A stretch of DNA of 17,848 nucleotides from Candidatus Peregrinibacteria bacterium CG_4_9_14_0_2_um_filter_41_14. GTDB taxonomy: Bacteria; Patescibacteriota; Gracilibacteria; UBA1369; UM-FILTER-41-14. Position 1 is the stretch's first letter. The number at the start of each line of letters is the position of its first letter. The notes beneath the pieces are model-generated. The model was not told the DNA's origin and did not search any database. It was given only the letters and a program-made list of their open reading frames with translations. Shown in pieces: positions 1 to 4,960 of this stretch. Location of the stretch: the NCBI GenBank assembly GCA_002788755.1, contig PFRW01000061.1:1-17848 (forward strand), in the 5' to 3' direction. Position numbers and translations under genes: made by a program.

Positions 1-322
1 TAGGGCGTTTATATATCAACTATCTAAGCGATTAGCGGATGCAAACACCGAAATGGGGTTGAGAAGTGATAATACTACTAACTTCCCAATTTTTAACTAT
101 TACTTAAAAGATTCAGATCAAATTAACGATGTTGCCGAATATTTGTTCAATAAAGGTATTTATGTAACGCTTGCCCCTTATCCAATGGTTGCCAAAAACG
201 ATGTTGGGTTTAGGGTGCAATTAACAGCCGCTAACACAATGGAGGAGGTGGAGTACTTAATTAGGACAATTAAAGAACTGACTCAGATTTTTGGTATTCA
301 ATCAAATAGTACGACTAACTAA
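1..322 (+). CDS. PLP-dependent aminotransferase, BioF/Kbl-like (3' end only)
   Basis: The frame is open from base 2 (no stop between the window edge and the TAA at 320-322), so this is the C-terminal ~106 residues of a larger protein, not a gene starting at the ATG at 53. The pattern GIYVTLAPYP...GFRVQLTAANTMEEVEYLI is the typical end of alpha-oxoamine synthase family proteins (8-amino-7-oxononanoate synthase, 2-amino-3-ketobutyrate CoA ligase), where an Arg in the small domain binds the substrate carboxylate and the chain closes with a helix. Those enzymes condense an amino acid with an acyl-CoA using pyridoxal phosphate in the cytoplasm. The PLP-binding lysine lies upstream of the window, so the exact substrate cannot be judged. 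It converges with the receiver-domain gene, one base apart. Family fairly sure; member uncertain. Confidence 0.8.
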   Translation, partial: RAFIYQLSKRLADANTEMGLRSDNTTNFPIFNYYLKDSDQINDVAEYLFNKGIYVTLAPYPMVAKNDVGFRVQLTAANTMEEVEYLIRTIKELTQIFGIQSNSTTN

Positions 323-323
323 T

Positions 324-701
324 TTAGCTGAGCGCATCTTTGATTTTTTTGCTGACTTCTGATAATTTGCGCTCTGTTTTGATCATAAAAGAAGATGCAC
401 CTAGGGCAAAGGCCTTATCAATATCCTTGTCCTGACCAAGATTAGTGATGACAATAATGGGAATGTGTTTTGTTTTAGGATCGTTTTGGGCTATTTCGAG
501 AATTTTAAAGCCGTCAACTATTGGCAAGAGAAGATCTAGTAAAACTAAGTCTGGCATTTCAGTTTGTAGTTTTTTTAAACCACTTTTACCATCTCGGGCA
601 ATTTCTATATTATACTCCCCTTCTAAAAAGATGCGCAGGGCCTCTGAGACCATTGCCTCATCTTCAATTATCAAAATGTGCTTTTTGTTTTGTTTAGACA
701 T
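324..701 (-). CDS. stand-alone response regulator receiver domain (CheY-like)
   Basis: A 125-residue protein made only of a receiver domain. It has the acidic pair E13/D14 after the first beta strand, the phospho-acceptor D56 in DLVLLD, T86 in IIVITN, and K108 in the final FMIK, which together make the Mg2+ and phosphoryl switch of CheY-type proteins. No DNA-binding or enzymatic output domain follows, so it must act by protein contact or as a phosphorelay intermediate in the cytoplasm. No histidine kinase is encoded in the window. A promoter-like pair (727-755) sits just upstream, giving a leader of about 19 bases. There is no Shine-Dalgarno sequence. The stop codon lies one base from that of the convergent aminotransferase. 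Family assignment is secure; the partner is unknown. Confidence 0.93.
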   Translation of the reverse strand: MSKQNKKHILIIEDEAMVSEALRIFLEGEYNIEIARDGKSGLKKLQTEMPDLVLLDLLLPIVDGFKILEIAQNDPKTKHIPIIVITNLGQDKDIDKAFALGASSFMIKTERKLSEVSKKIKDALS

Positions 702-726
702 ATTATTTGTTTGACGTTACATATAC

Positions 727-755
727 ATCATAGCAAAGTATATATTAAAAGTCCA
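727..755 (-). promoter_or_regulatory. sigma70-like promoter for the receiver-domain gene
   Basis: On the minus strand there is a -35 TGGACT (4 of 6 to consensus, 750-755), a 17-base spacer and a -10 TATGAT (727-732, 5 of 6). Predicted transcription start is near 720, about 19 bases before the ATG at 701. Its -35 box is one base from the -35 box of the divergent promoter at 757-785. Confidence 0.5.
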
Positions 756-756
756 C

Positions 757-785
757 TTTCCAGAGCATGATTTTTGTTTTACAAT
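757..785 (+). promoter_or_regulatory. sigma70-like promoter for the Cys-repeat lipoprotein
   Basis: TTTCCA (757-762, 4 of 6) and TACAAT (780-785, 5 of 6) are separated by 17 bases. Predicted start is near 792, about 19 bases before the ATG at 811. It is back to back with the receiver-gene promoter. Confidence 0.45.
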
Positions 786-810
786 CAATGAGAAATTTAA
801 ACTTTGAAAA

Positions 811-1374
811 ATGAAAAATAAAATAGTTAGTTTATTATTAGTAACCATTGCCATTTTGGTAGTGGGATGTAGTACGGCAAGTCCGCAAGCGGATGAGGTT
901 GGAGTGGTTAATCCGCAGACGGAACAGGAGCAAATAAGCGATAATGCCTCTCAACAGGTTGCCTCTGCCGCTCAGATTTTTGCGGATCAACAACAGTTAC
1001 AAGCAGCACGTGAAAGTAACACACTAGCGGAATGTGACAAAATTAGTGGAACGGCGACTAAAGTAGATTGTAAAGATATTGTAACCTATAACTTGGTACT
1101 GACTGGACAATTAAGTGACTGCAAAAATATTGCTAATGCAGACTTAAAGAAACAATGTGAAGTGAAATTGCTAGAAGCAAATGAAAAAAATGCAGATAGA
1201 GATATGTTTGAGAAGGCGCAAGTAAATGGCGATGTAAGTTTGTGTAGTAAAATTGTTGATCCAACCGATAAAGATGATTGCTTAATAAACTTAGCTTACA
1301 AACTAAAAGATCCGCAAATTTGTGAACAATTTACGGATCCTAGAACAAAATTGGACTGTAATGATCAACTATAA
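811..1374 (+). CDS. lipoprotein with four C-x11-C units
   Basis: A 187-residue exported protein of unknown function. It begins with a lipoprotein signal peptide: Lys-rich start, hydrophobic core, then VVGC with C20 as the lipidated cysteine. A Gln/Ala/Ser-rich linker follows (about 21-70). The rest carries four cysteine pairs with identical spacing: C75/C87, C104/C116, C145/C157 and C171/C183. Each pair is in a short segment of the form C-x-K/Q-I/F-...-K-x-D/Q-C with helical character, so each unit looks like a helical hairpin closed by a disulfide. I know similar Cys-repeat proteins from Patescibacteria, but no function for them. A DsbA-like oxidoreductase is encoded nearby (4256-4897) and could make these bonds (inference). 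The stop overlaps the end of the convergent gene by six bases. Confidence 0.85.
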   Translation: MKNKIVSLLLVTIAILVVGCSTASPQADEVGVVNPQTEQEQISDNASQQVASAAQIFADQQQLQAARESNTLAECDKISGTATKVDCKDIVTYNLVLTGQLSDCKNIANADLKKQCEVKLLEANEKNADRDMFEKAQVNGDVSLCSKIVDPTDKDDCLINLAYKLKDPQICEQFTDPRTKLDCNDQL

Positions 1375-2430
1375 GCCAACAAACTCACCTCGATAACAAA
1401 GAGTTGTTGTCAAAAAGTATGTAGTTGTGCTTGAACTTAAACTGGATGTACTCCAATCATAATAACAAGCATTTCCCGAAGGGCTTGTTGATGTAACTAC
1501 GGAAATTGAACCGCTAGTGTTACCTTCTACTTGATAGGCACAGGCTAGTGGATAACCATAAACCTTAGCATTAAGATTTCCACCAGCTTTGTAATAACTA
1601 CAAGTATCGGTGAGACGTCCTGAACGGGCTACAGTTCTATCATGGGCAGGTGATGTGTAAGTTTCCGGGCGAATATACCCGTTGTTACCGGTAAATCCAA
1701 TCGCACTATTATCGATTAATAAATTATCGTGAAAGTATGTTTTGTTGTGTAATTCGATTGCGTCTGCGCTAGAACTACTATTACGATAAATATCGTCCAC
1801 ATAAATGGTGCTATTAAATCTGGCTGTGCCATTATGAATAGTTTCACCGTTAAATGTTGCCGGTCCGGTAAACCCACCGGCTGAGTTTATACTTAAACCA
1901 TTAAGGGTTAAGGGATTGCCGGTTATGGTTAAGGGCCCGGTTGTACTTAAACGAATCCCGGTTGTATCAAGCATAAAACTATTAAATAGAGTACCTAATT
2001 GCTGACCTATAGATATTAGGTTGGTTGGTGCATCCATTTGTAAAAAGGAAAAATGTGTACTATCTTTTTGGGTGCGCAAATTCATTGATGGCTGATTGCT
2101 GACATCTTTCAATTCCCCTTTAACATAATTTGTGTCATTACTATTTGTTTGAGAGTTAATATTTACCCCATTAAAATTAGGTGCCACATTACTACTTGGT
2201 GGATTTCCTGATGGTGCGGCATTGGCAAAGCTAAAACTTGTGAACAGTAGTGCGATGGTTCCAAAACTTAAAATACCGGCAGTAAGTTTGCCACTATTCC
2301 TATGCAATACGAAATAGCTGAGGTAATCGAAGCGACCGTGCCTAATTTTTGATACATGGAAACCATGCCGAGAGAAGGGGTTGATTTGCCTAAGGAAACG
2401 CTTTGCGCTGTTTAATGTAAAACTTTTCAT
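1369..2430 (-). CDS. large secreted fibre-like protein, unknown function
   Basis: A 353-residue exported protein with no family I can name. The first ~48 residues are basic (Arg, Lys and His), then a hydrophobic segment (about 50-69) ends in FANAA, a good signal-peptidase I site near residue 71. The start is forced, as no other Met occurs before the hydrophobic segment. The mature part opens with a Pro/Asn/Ser-rich stretch. Residues ~155-250 are short Thr/Asn/Gly-rich strands (SINSAGG, ATFNGETI, GTARFNSTI) resembling the beta-solenoid repeats of tail fibres and adhesins. The C-terminal ~85 residues hold four cysteines and many Ser/Thr. It is probably a surface adhesin or fibre (inference). 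A weak ribosome site AAAGGTG lies very close to the ATG, and a TATAAT box lies 27 bases upstream. Confidence 0.8.
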   Translation of the reverse strand: MKSFTLNSAKRFLRQINPFSRHGFHVSKIRHGRFDYLSYFVLHRNSGKLTAGILSFGTIALLFTSFSFANAAPSGNPPSSNVAPNFNGVNINSQTNSNDTNYVKGELKDVSNQPSMNLRTQKDSTHFSFLQMDAPTNLISIGQQLGTLFNSFMLDTTGIRLSTTGPLTITGNPLTLNGLSINSAGGFTGPATFNGETIHNGTARFNSTIYVDDIYRNSSSSADAIELHNKTYFHDNLLIDNSAIGFTGNNGYIRPETYTSPAHDRTVARSGRLTDTCSYYKAGGNLNAKVYGYPLACAYQVEGNTSGSISVVTSTSPSGNACYYDWSTSSLSSSTTTYFLTTTLCYRGEFVGL

Positions 2431-2456
2431 GCACCTTTGTTAAAATCTATCTAGTT

Positions 2457-2462
2457 ATTATA
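2457..2462 (-). promoter_or_regulatory. -10 box upstream of the fibre-like protein gene
   Basis: Perfect TATAAT on the minus strand, 27 bases upstream of the ATG at 2430. No good -35 hexamer is found at 16-18 bases; the expected position falls inside the terminator loop of the upstream gene, so promoter strength is doubtful. Confidence 0.4.
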
Positions 2463-2464
2463 AC

Positions 2465-2492
2465 AAAAAAACCCCTGAAAAGAAAGGGGTTT
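2465..2492 (-). terminator. Rho-independent terminator after the proline-rich gene
   Basis: A perfect 8-bp inverted repeat (AAACCCCT at 2469-2476, AGGGGTTT at 2485-2492) with an 8-base loop is followed on the minus strand by a run of T (2465-2470). It lies 25 bases after the stop codon of the gene at 2517-3140. It is the only convincing intrinsic terminator I see in the window. Confidence 0.85.
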
Positions 2493-2516
2493 AGCGCACA
2501 ATATTTAACATTTAGC

Positions 2517-3140
2517 TTAGAGGCCAAGTTGTTTACGAATTTCGTCGGCTTTGGCAGCTTCTTCGTCTTTTCTACCTTCGGCAGCGTACTCCATTTCAAT
2601 ATCTTCCCAATCTTGTGCGTGTTGGTGGACTAGTTTTTCTAATTGAGGTACGTGTTTAGCGGATAACTCTGCGAATTTGTTGCGTTCTTCTTCAAAAATA
2701 CGGGTCAATTCATCGATTTGTTCTTGGCGTAATTTGGGGATTGAAGTGATAATGCGCTTTTTTTCGTCTTTGCTTAAAGAGATAGAGCCGGCCAATAGTA
2801 AGAGGAATTTTTGGACATCAAAATTCAAACTGTGGTCACCAACGGTAATATGCTGAATAGGTTTAATTTGTTGGCCTAGTTTAAAATTGGCTGGAGTTTT
2901 ATCTTCTTCAGGCTGGGTAGCTGAGTCGTCACCTTGGGTACCAGTTGGCTGTTGCCCCATTGGTGGCGGTGGTGTAATTGGTGGTGGCGGTGGCAGTGGA
3001 GGTTGCGGAGTAACCGGCGGGGTGGGAATTGGAGGTGGAGTTGGTGGAAAATCTTGGCCAGTGGCAAAAACTTGTGGATTTGGCTGTTGTTGGCTATCTC
3101 CTTGCTGACCTTGTTGGCCATTTTGTGGGTCTGTATTCAT
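2517..3140 (-). CDS. proline-rich, C-terminally helical protein, unknown function
   Basis: A 207-residue protein when started at the ATG at 3138-3140. The frame is open to an earlier ATG at 3209, but a promoter-like pair (3186-3214) overlaps that codon and would start transcription near 3179, so I prefer the internal start. Residues ~4-23 are Gln/Gly/Asn-rich and 31-61 are nearly all proline with Thr and Ile. The rest (~80-207) is charged and helical, with a Lys/Glu-rich, probably coiled-coil segment at ~122-200 and a hydrophobic patch FLLLLAG at 112-118. There is no signal peptide or clear membrane span. The composition suggests a cytoplasmic scaffold or a linker-plus-coiled-coil protein; no family was recognised. 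A strong terminator follows, so it seems to be transcribed alone. Confidence 0.75.
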   Translation of the reverse strand: MNTDPQNGQQGQQGDSQQQPNPQVFATGQDFPPTPPPIPTPPVTPQPPLPPPPPITPPPPMGQQPTGTQGDDSATQPEEDKTPANFKLGQQIKPIQHITVGDHSLNFDVQKFLLLLAGSISLSKDEKKRIITSIPKLRQEQIDELTRIFEEERNKFAELSAKHVPQLEKLVHQHAQDWEDIEMEYAAEGRKDEEAAKADEIRKQLGL

Positions 3141-3185
3141 AAATAGTGTGGTTATTCCTGACTTTGGGTTCGGGGGTATCGCTTC

Positions 3186-3214
3186 ATTGTAACAAAATTT
3201 TACCCTCATTACAA
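3186..3214 (-). promoter_or_regulatory. sigma70-like promoter for the proline-rich gene
   Basis: Minus-strand TTGTAA (3209-3214, 4 of 6), a 17-base spacer and TACAAT (3186-3191, 5 of 6). Predicted start near 3179 lies downstream of the ATG at 3209 and upstream of the ATG at 3140, which decides the choice of start codon. Confidence 0.5.
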
Positions 3215-3265
3215 GTACTTTAGTAGAATACTAGCTTTAGTAGCGATAATCAAGCATTAGTTATC

Positions 3266-3592
3266 TTATTTAATTGTGATAATCTCCCCTTGCGGACTGA
3301 ATTCAATTAGGTGTTTTGCCTGGCCGGTTCTAAAGGCAGCGCATTGATTTTTGGGGTCATGATCGGCAATAGTTCTGGGGCTGTGGGCGATATCAATTGC
3401 CCATTGCTGCTCAATGACACCTAAGCAGGGGCCTTGGTCTAGCTGTTCGGCATTTTTGGCGGCAAATTTGGTAAAAAGTTGTTCAGCAATTGGCCGCACA
3501 GTATCTAAGGTTAGACTTGTGGTGACTAATGGTTGCGCCGTGCAACCGACGATTGTGACAATGAGAATGGGGAATACGATTAGGTATTTCAT
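3266..3592 (-). CDS. small lipoprotein, unknown function
   Basis: A 108-residue protein with a short lipoprotein signal peptide: hydrophobic core then IVGC, C17 being the lipidated cysteine. The mature part (~91 residues) has two further cysteines, C56 and C84, which may form one disulfide, and ends in a short strand-rich tail (HLIEFSPQGEIITI). No family was recognised. The upstream region (3593-3712) contains no other gene. Membrane-anchored location on the outer face is inferred from the lipobox. It is a single-gene unit as far as can be seen, with the plus-strand tRNA transcribed away from it. Confidence 0.75.
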   Translation of the reverse strand: MKYLIVFPILIVTIVGCTAQPLVTTSLTLDTVRPIAEQLFTKFAAKNAEQLDQGPCLGVIEQQWAIDIAHSPRTIADHDPKNQCAAFRTGQAKHLIEFSPQGEIITIK

Positions 3593-3674
3593 ATTCGCGT
3601 TCTTTACAGGTAGTCAAAATAGCATATCGACTCTTTTTGTAAATAGTGAGTTTGTCTTGTAATCGAAGTAGATT

Positions 3675-3703
3675 TTGATAAGAATAGTACAGTATTTTAT
3701 TTT
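3675..3703 (+). promoter_or_regulatory. possible promoter for tRNA-Val
   Basis: TTGATA (3675-3680, 5 of 6), 17 bases, then TATTTA (3698-3703, only 3 of 6), in a T-rich stretch ending 9 bases before the tRNA. The -35 is good and the -10 is weak. Confidence 0.3.
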
Positions 3704-3712
3704 ATTTTTTGC

Positions 3713-3788
3713 GGGCGGTTAGCTCAGTTGGTAGAGCGCGTCGTTGACTCCGACGAGGTCAGTGGTTCGAATCCACTATCGCCCACCA
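3713..3788 (+). tRNA. tRNA-Val (anticodon GAC), CCA encoded
   Basis: The 76-base sequence folds into a standard cloverleaf. The acceptor stem GGGCGGT pairs with ATCGCCC, with one G-T. The D arm is GCTC/GAGC with loop AGTTGGTA, and the anticodon stem is CGTCG/CGACG. A 5-base variable loop precedes the T arm AGTGG/CCACT with loop TTCGAAT. Discriminator A73 and a genomic CCA end follow. The anticodon GAC is at 3746-3748 and reads GUC/GUU valine codons. The seven-base anticodon loop is TTGACTC, so position 37 is a pyrimidine (T), whereas this position is almost always a purine. The cupredoxin gene begins 31 bases downstream on the same strand. Confidence 0.95.
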
Positions 3789-3791
3789 GAG

Positions 3792-3808
3792 TAATTAATA
3801 CTTAATTA
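3792..3808. repeat. AT-only inverted repeat between tRNA and cupredoxin gene
   Basis: TAATTAA, TAC, TTAATTA: a perfect 7-bp inverted repeat with a 3-base centre, 3 bases after the tRNA CCA. It is not followed by a T run and is too weak to be a convincing terminator. It could be an operator or a processing signal, or a chance product of AT-rich DNA. Confidence 0.35.
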
Positions 3809-3819
3809 AAAATATTTAT

Positions 3820-4251
3820 ATGAATAAAAATAAATTAGTCTTATTGACCACGTTCATGTTGCTAGTAAGCTTGGCTTTGCTTGGTGGATGTAGCGCTGTT
3901 GATAAAGATGACAAATCTATTACGGTGGAGGAAACTAATAGTGTCGATGTTGTTGCTAAGGAATTTTCGATGGATTCGTTTGTAGAAATGGTGGATGGTA
4001 AGCCTCGTCCTCAGTTTTCTGAAAAAACAATAACTGTTAAAAAAGGTGACTTGGTTCGTATTAAAGTGAATGTCACTAGCGGTAGCCATAATTTCAATAT
4101 TGATGAATTTGATGTGCATGCAAAAACACCAACTGCCTCAGAAACCACTGTTGAATTTGTGGCAGCTGAGGCAGGTGAATTTGTTTATTACTGTAGTATG
4201 CCGGGGCATCGTGCCAATGGGCATTGGGGGACATTAATAGTTGTAGAATAA
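3820..4251 (+). CDS. cupredoxin-fold copper lipoprotein
   Basis: A 143-residue lipoprotein: hydrophobic signal then LGGC with C24 as the lipidated cysteine. The mature domain matches plastocyanin/cupredoxin proteins: a strand pattern VVAKEFSMD, the KKGDLVRIKVNV strand, then H90 in the SHNF segment, and near the end YYCSMPGHRANGHWGTLIVVE. Expected copper ligands are H90, C125 and H130. In the usual C-x4-H-x4-M arrangement the axial ligand would be Met at 135, but this protein has H135. The role is probably electron transfer or copper binding at the outer face of the membrane. The gene follows tRNA-Val by 31 bases with no promoter or Shine-Dalgarno sequence seen, and it converges with the DsbA-like gene four bases away. 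Family secure; redox partner unknown. Confidence 0.9.
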   Translation: MNKNKLVLLTTFMLLVSLALLGGCSAVDKDDKSITVEETNSVDVVAKEFSMDSFVEMVDGKPRPQFSEKTITVKKGDLVRIKVNVTSGSHNFNIDEFDVHAKTPTASETTVEFVAAEAGEFVYYCSMPGHRANGHWGTLIVVE

Positions 4252-4255
4252 TTTA

Positions 4256-4897
4256 CTAATTTGCATCTTCATCATCGGCTGCTTGAATCTTAGCGTCTAA
4301 AACAGCCTTGAATTCTTCTAGTCCGTGTGGGTTTGGGATTAGTTCGCCATTAACGAAAAAAGTGGGAGTGCCACCAACGCCTAGTAAGTTGCCGGTGCGG
4401 ATATCGCGTTTGACTTTTGCTTCAACATCAGCGCTATCATAATCTACTAAAAACTGGTCTTTGTTTAAACCAAGATCTTCAGCGTAACTGAGAAAAATGT
4501 CTTGGACATTGGCTTCGCTAGACCAGTCTTGTTGTTTGATGTACAAACGGTCATGCATTTCCCAGAATTTGCCTTGGTGATTTGCGGCTTCGGCAGCCTT
4601 GGCAGATGACAAGGCATTGGCATGAATTTGAGTTAGAGGGAAATTGCGGTAGACAATGTTAATTTTGTCACCATATTCTTGTTCGACCTGCTTAACTAAA
4701 CCGGAATAAGCGGCGCAGGCGGGGCATTGAAAATCGGCATATTCCATTAAGACGGTTTGGGCTGCCGGATTGCCTTTCATAATGTCGGCATCTGTTAGGG
4801 CAGCAGGGTTGTCGATTTTTTCACCGGTACAACCGGCTAAGATTGTAGCTGTTACAAGCATTGTTGCAGCAACTATTTTAAGTTTTTTTGGAAACAT
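4256..4897 (-). CDS. DsbA-like thiol-disulfide oxidoreductase lipoprotein
   Basis: A 213-residue thioredoxin-fold protein of the DSBA-like (Thioredoxin_4) family. The lipoprotein signal ends at LAGC (C23). The active site is CPAC (C58/C61) in EYADFQCPAC, and the cis-proline loop is GGTPTFFVNG (T177-P178). The helical insertion between them includes the family segment EAANHQGKFWEMHD. Such proteins oxidise or isomerise disulfides in exported proteins, and the lipid anchor would hold it on the outer face of the membrane. No DsbB or VKOR partner to reoxidise it is present in the window. A promoter-like pair is at 4925-4953. The nearby exported proteins with paired cysteines (811-1374, 1369-2430, 3266-3592) are plausible substrates (inference). 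Confidence 0.92.
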   Translation of the reverse strand: MFPKKLKIVAATMLVTATILAGCTGEKIDNPAALTDADIMKGNPAAQTVLMEYADFQCPACAAYSGLVKQVEQEYGDKINIVYRNFPLTQIHANALSSAKAAEAANHQGKFWEMHDRLYIKQQDWSSEANVQDIFLSYAEDLGLNKDQFLVDYDSADVEAKVKRDIRTGNLLGVGGTPTFFVNGELIPNPHGLEEFKAVLDAKIQAADDEDAN

Positions 4898-4924
4898 AAG
4901 GTTGTGTTAATGTTTAGTTTTTTT

Positions 4925-4953
4925 ACTATAGTTTAATTTTGTGGCTCTGGCAA
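4925..4953 (-). promoter_or_regulatory. sigma70-like promoter for the DsbA-like gene
   Basis: Minus-strand TTGCCA (4948-4953, 5 of 6), a 17-base spacer, TATAGT (4925-4930, 5 of 6). Predicted start is near 4918, about 21 bases before the ATG at 4897. It occupies nearly the whole gap after the SLH/propeller gene, so the DsbA-like gene need not depend on read-through. Confidence 0.6.
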
Positions 4954-4960
4954 AAGCTAT

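Noticed and set aside
445..714. Plus-strand open frame of 89 codons opposite the receiver-domain gene
   Set aside because: The minus strand encodes a complete CheY-like domain with all catalytic residues; the opposite frame has no recognisable feature.
702..810. TTGACG at 711-716 as the -35 box of the lipoprotein gene
   Set aside because: No -10-like hexamer lies 16-18 bases downstream; the nearest AT-rich candidate is 24 bases away. The pair at 757-785 is better placed.
2469..2492. Short inverted repeat as an insertion-sequence end or attachment site
   Set aside because: No transposase or direct repeat accompanies it; the hairpin plus T run fits a Rho-independent terminator.
2887..3108. 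Open plus-strand frame coding a Gly/Trp/Cys-rich peptide opposite the proline-rich gene
   Set aside because: It is the antisense of a polyproline block (CCN codons read as NGG), with composition unlike a real protein and no promoter or start context.
3593..3712. Possible small RNA or extra gene in the gap before the tRNA
   Set aside because: No frame of useful length and no stable hairpin with a T run were found; only a weak promoter-like pair for the tRNA.
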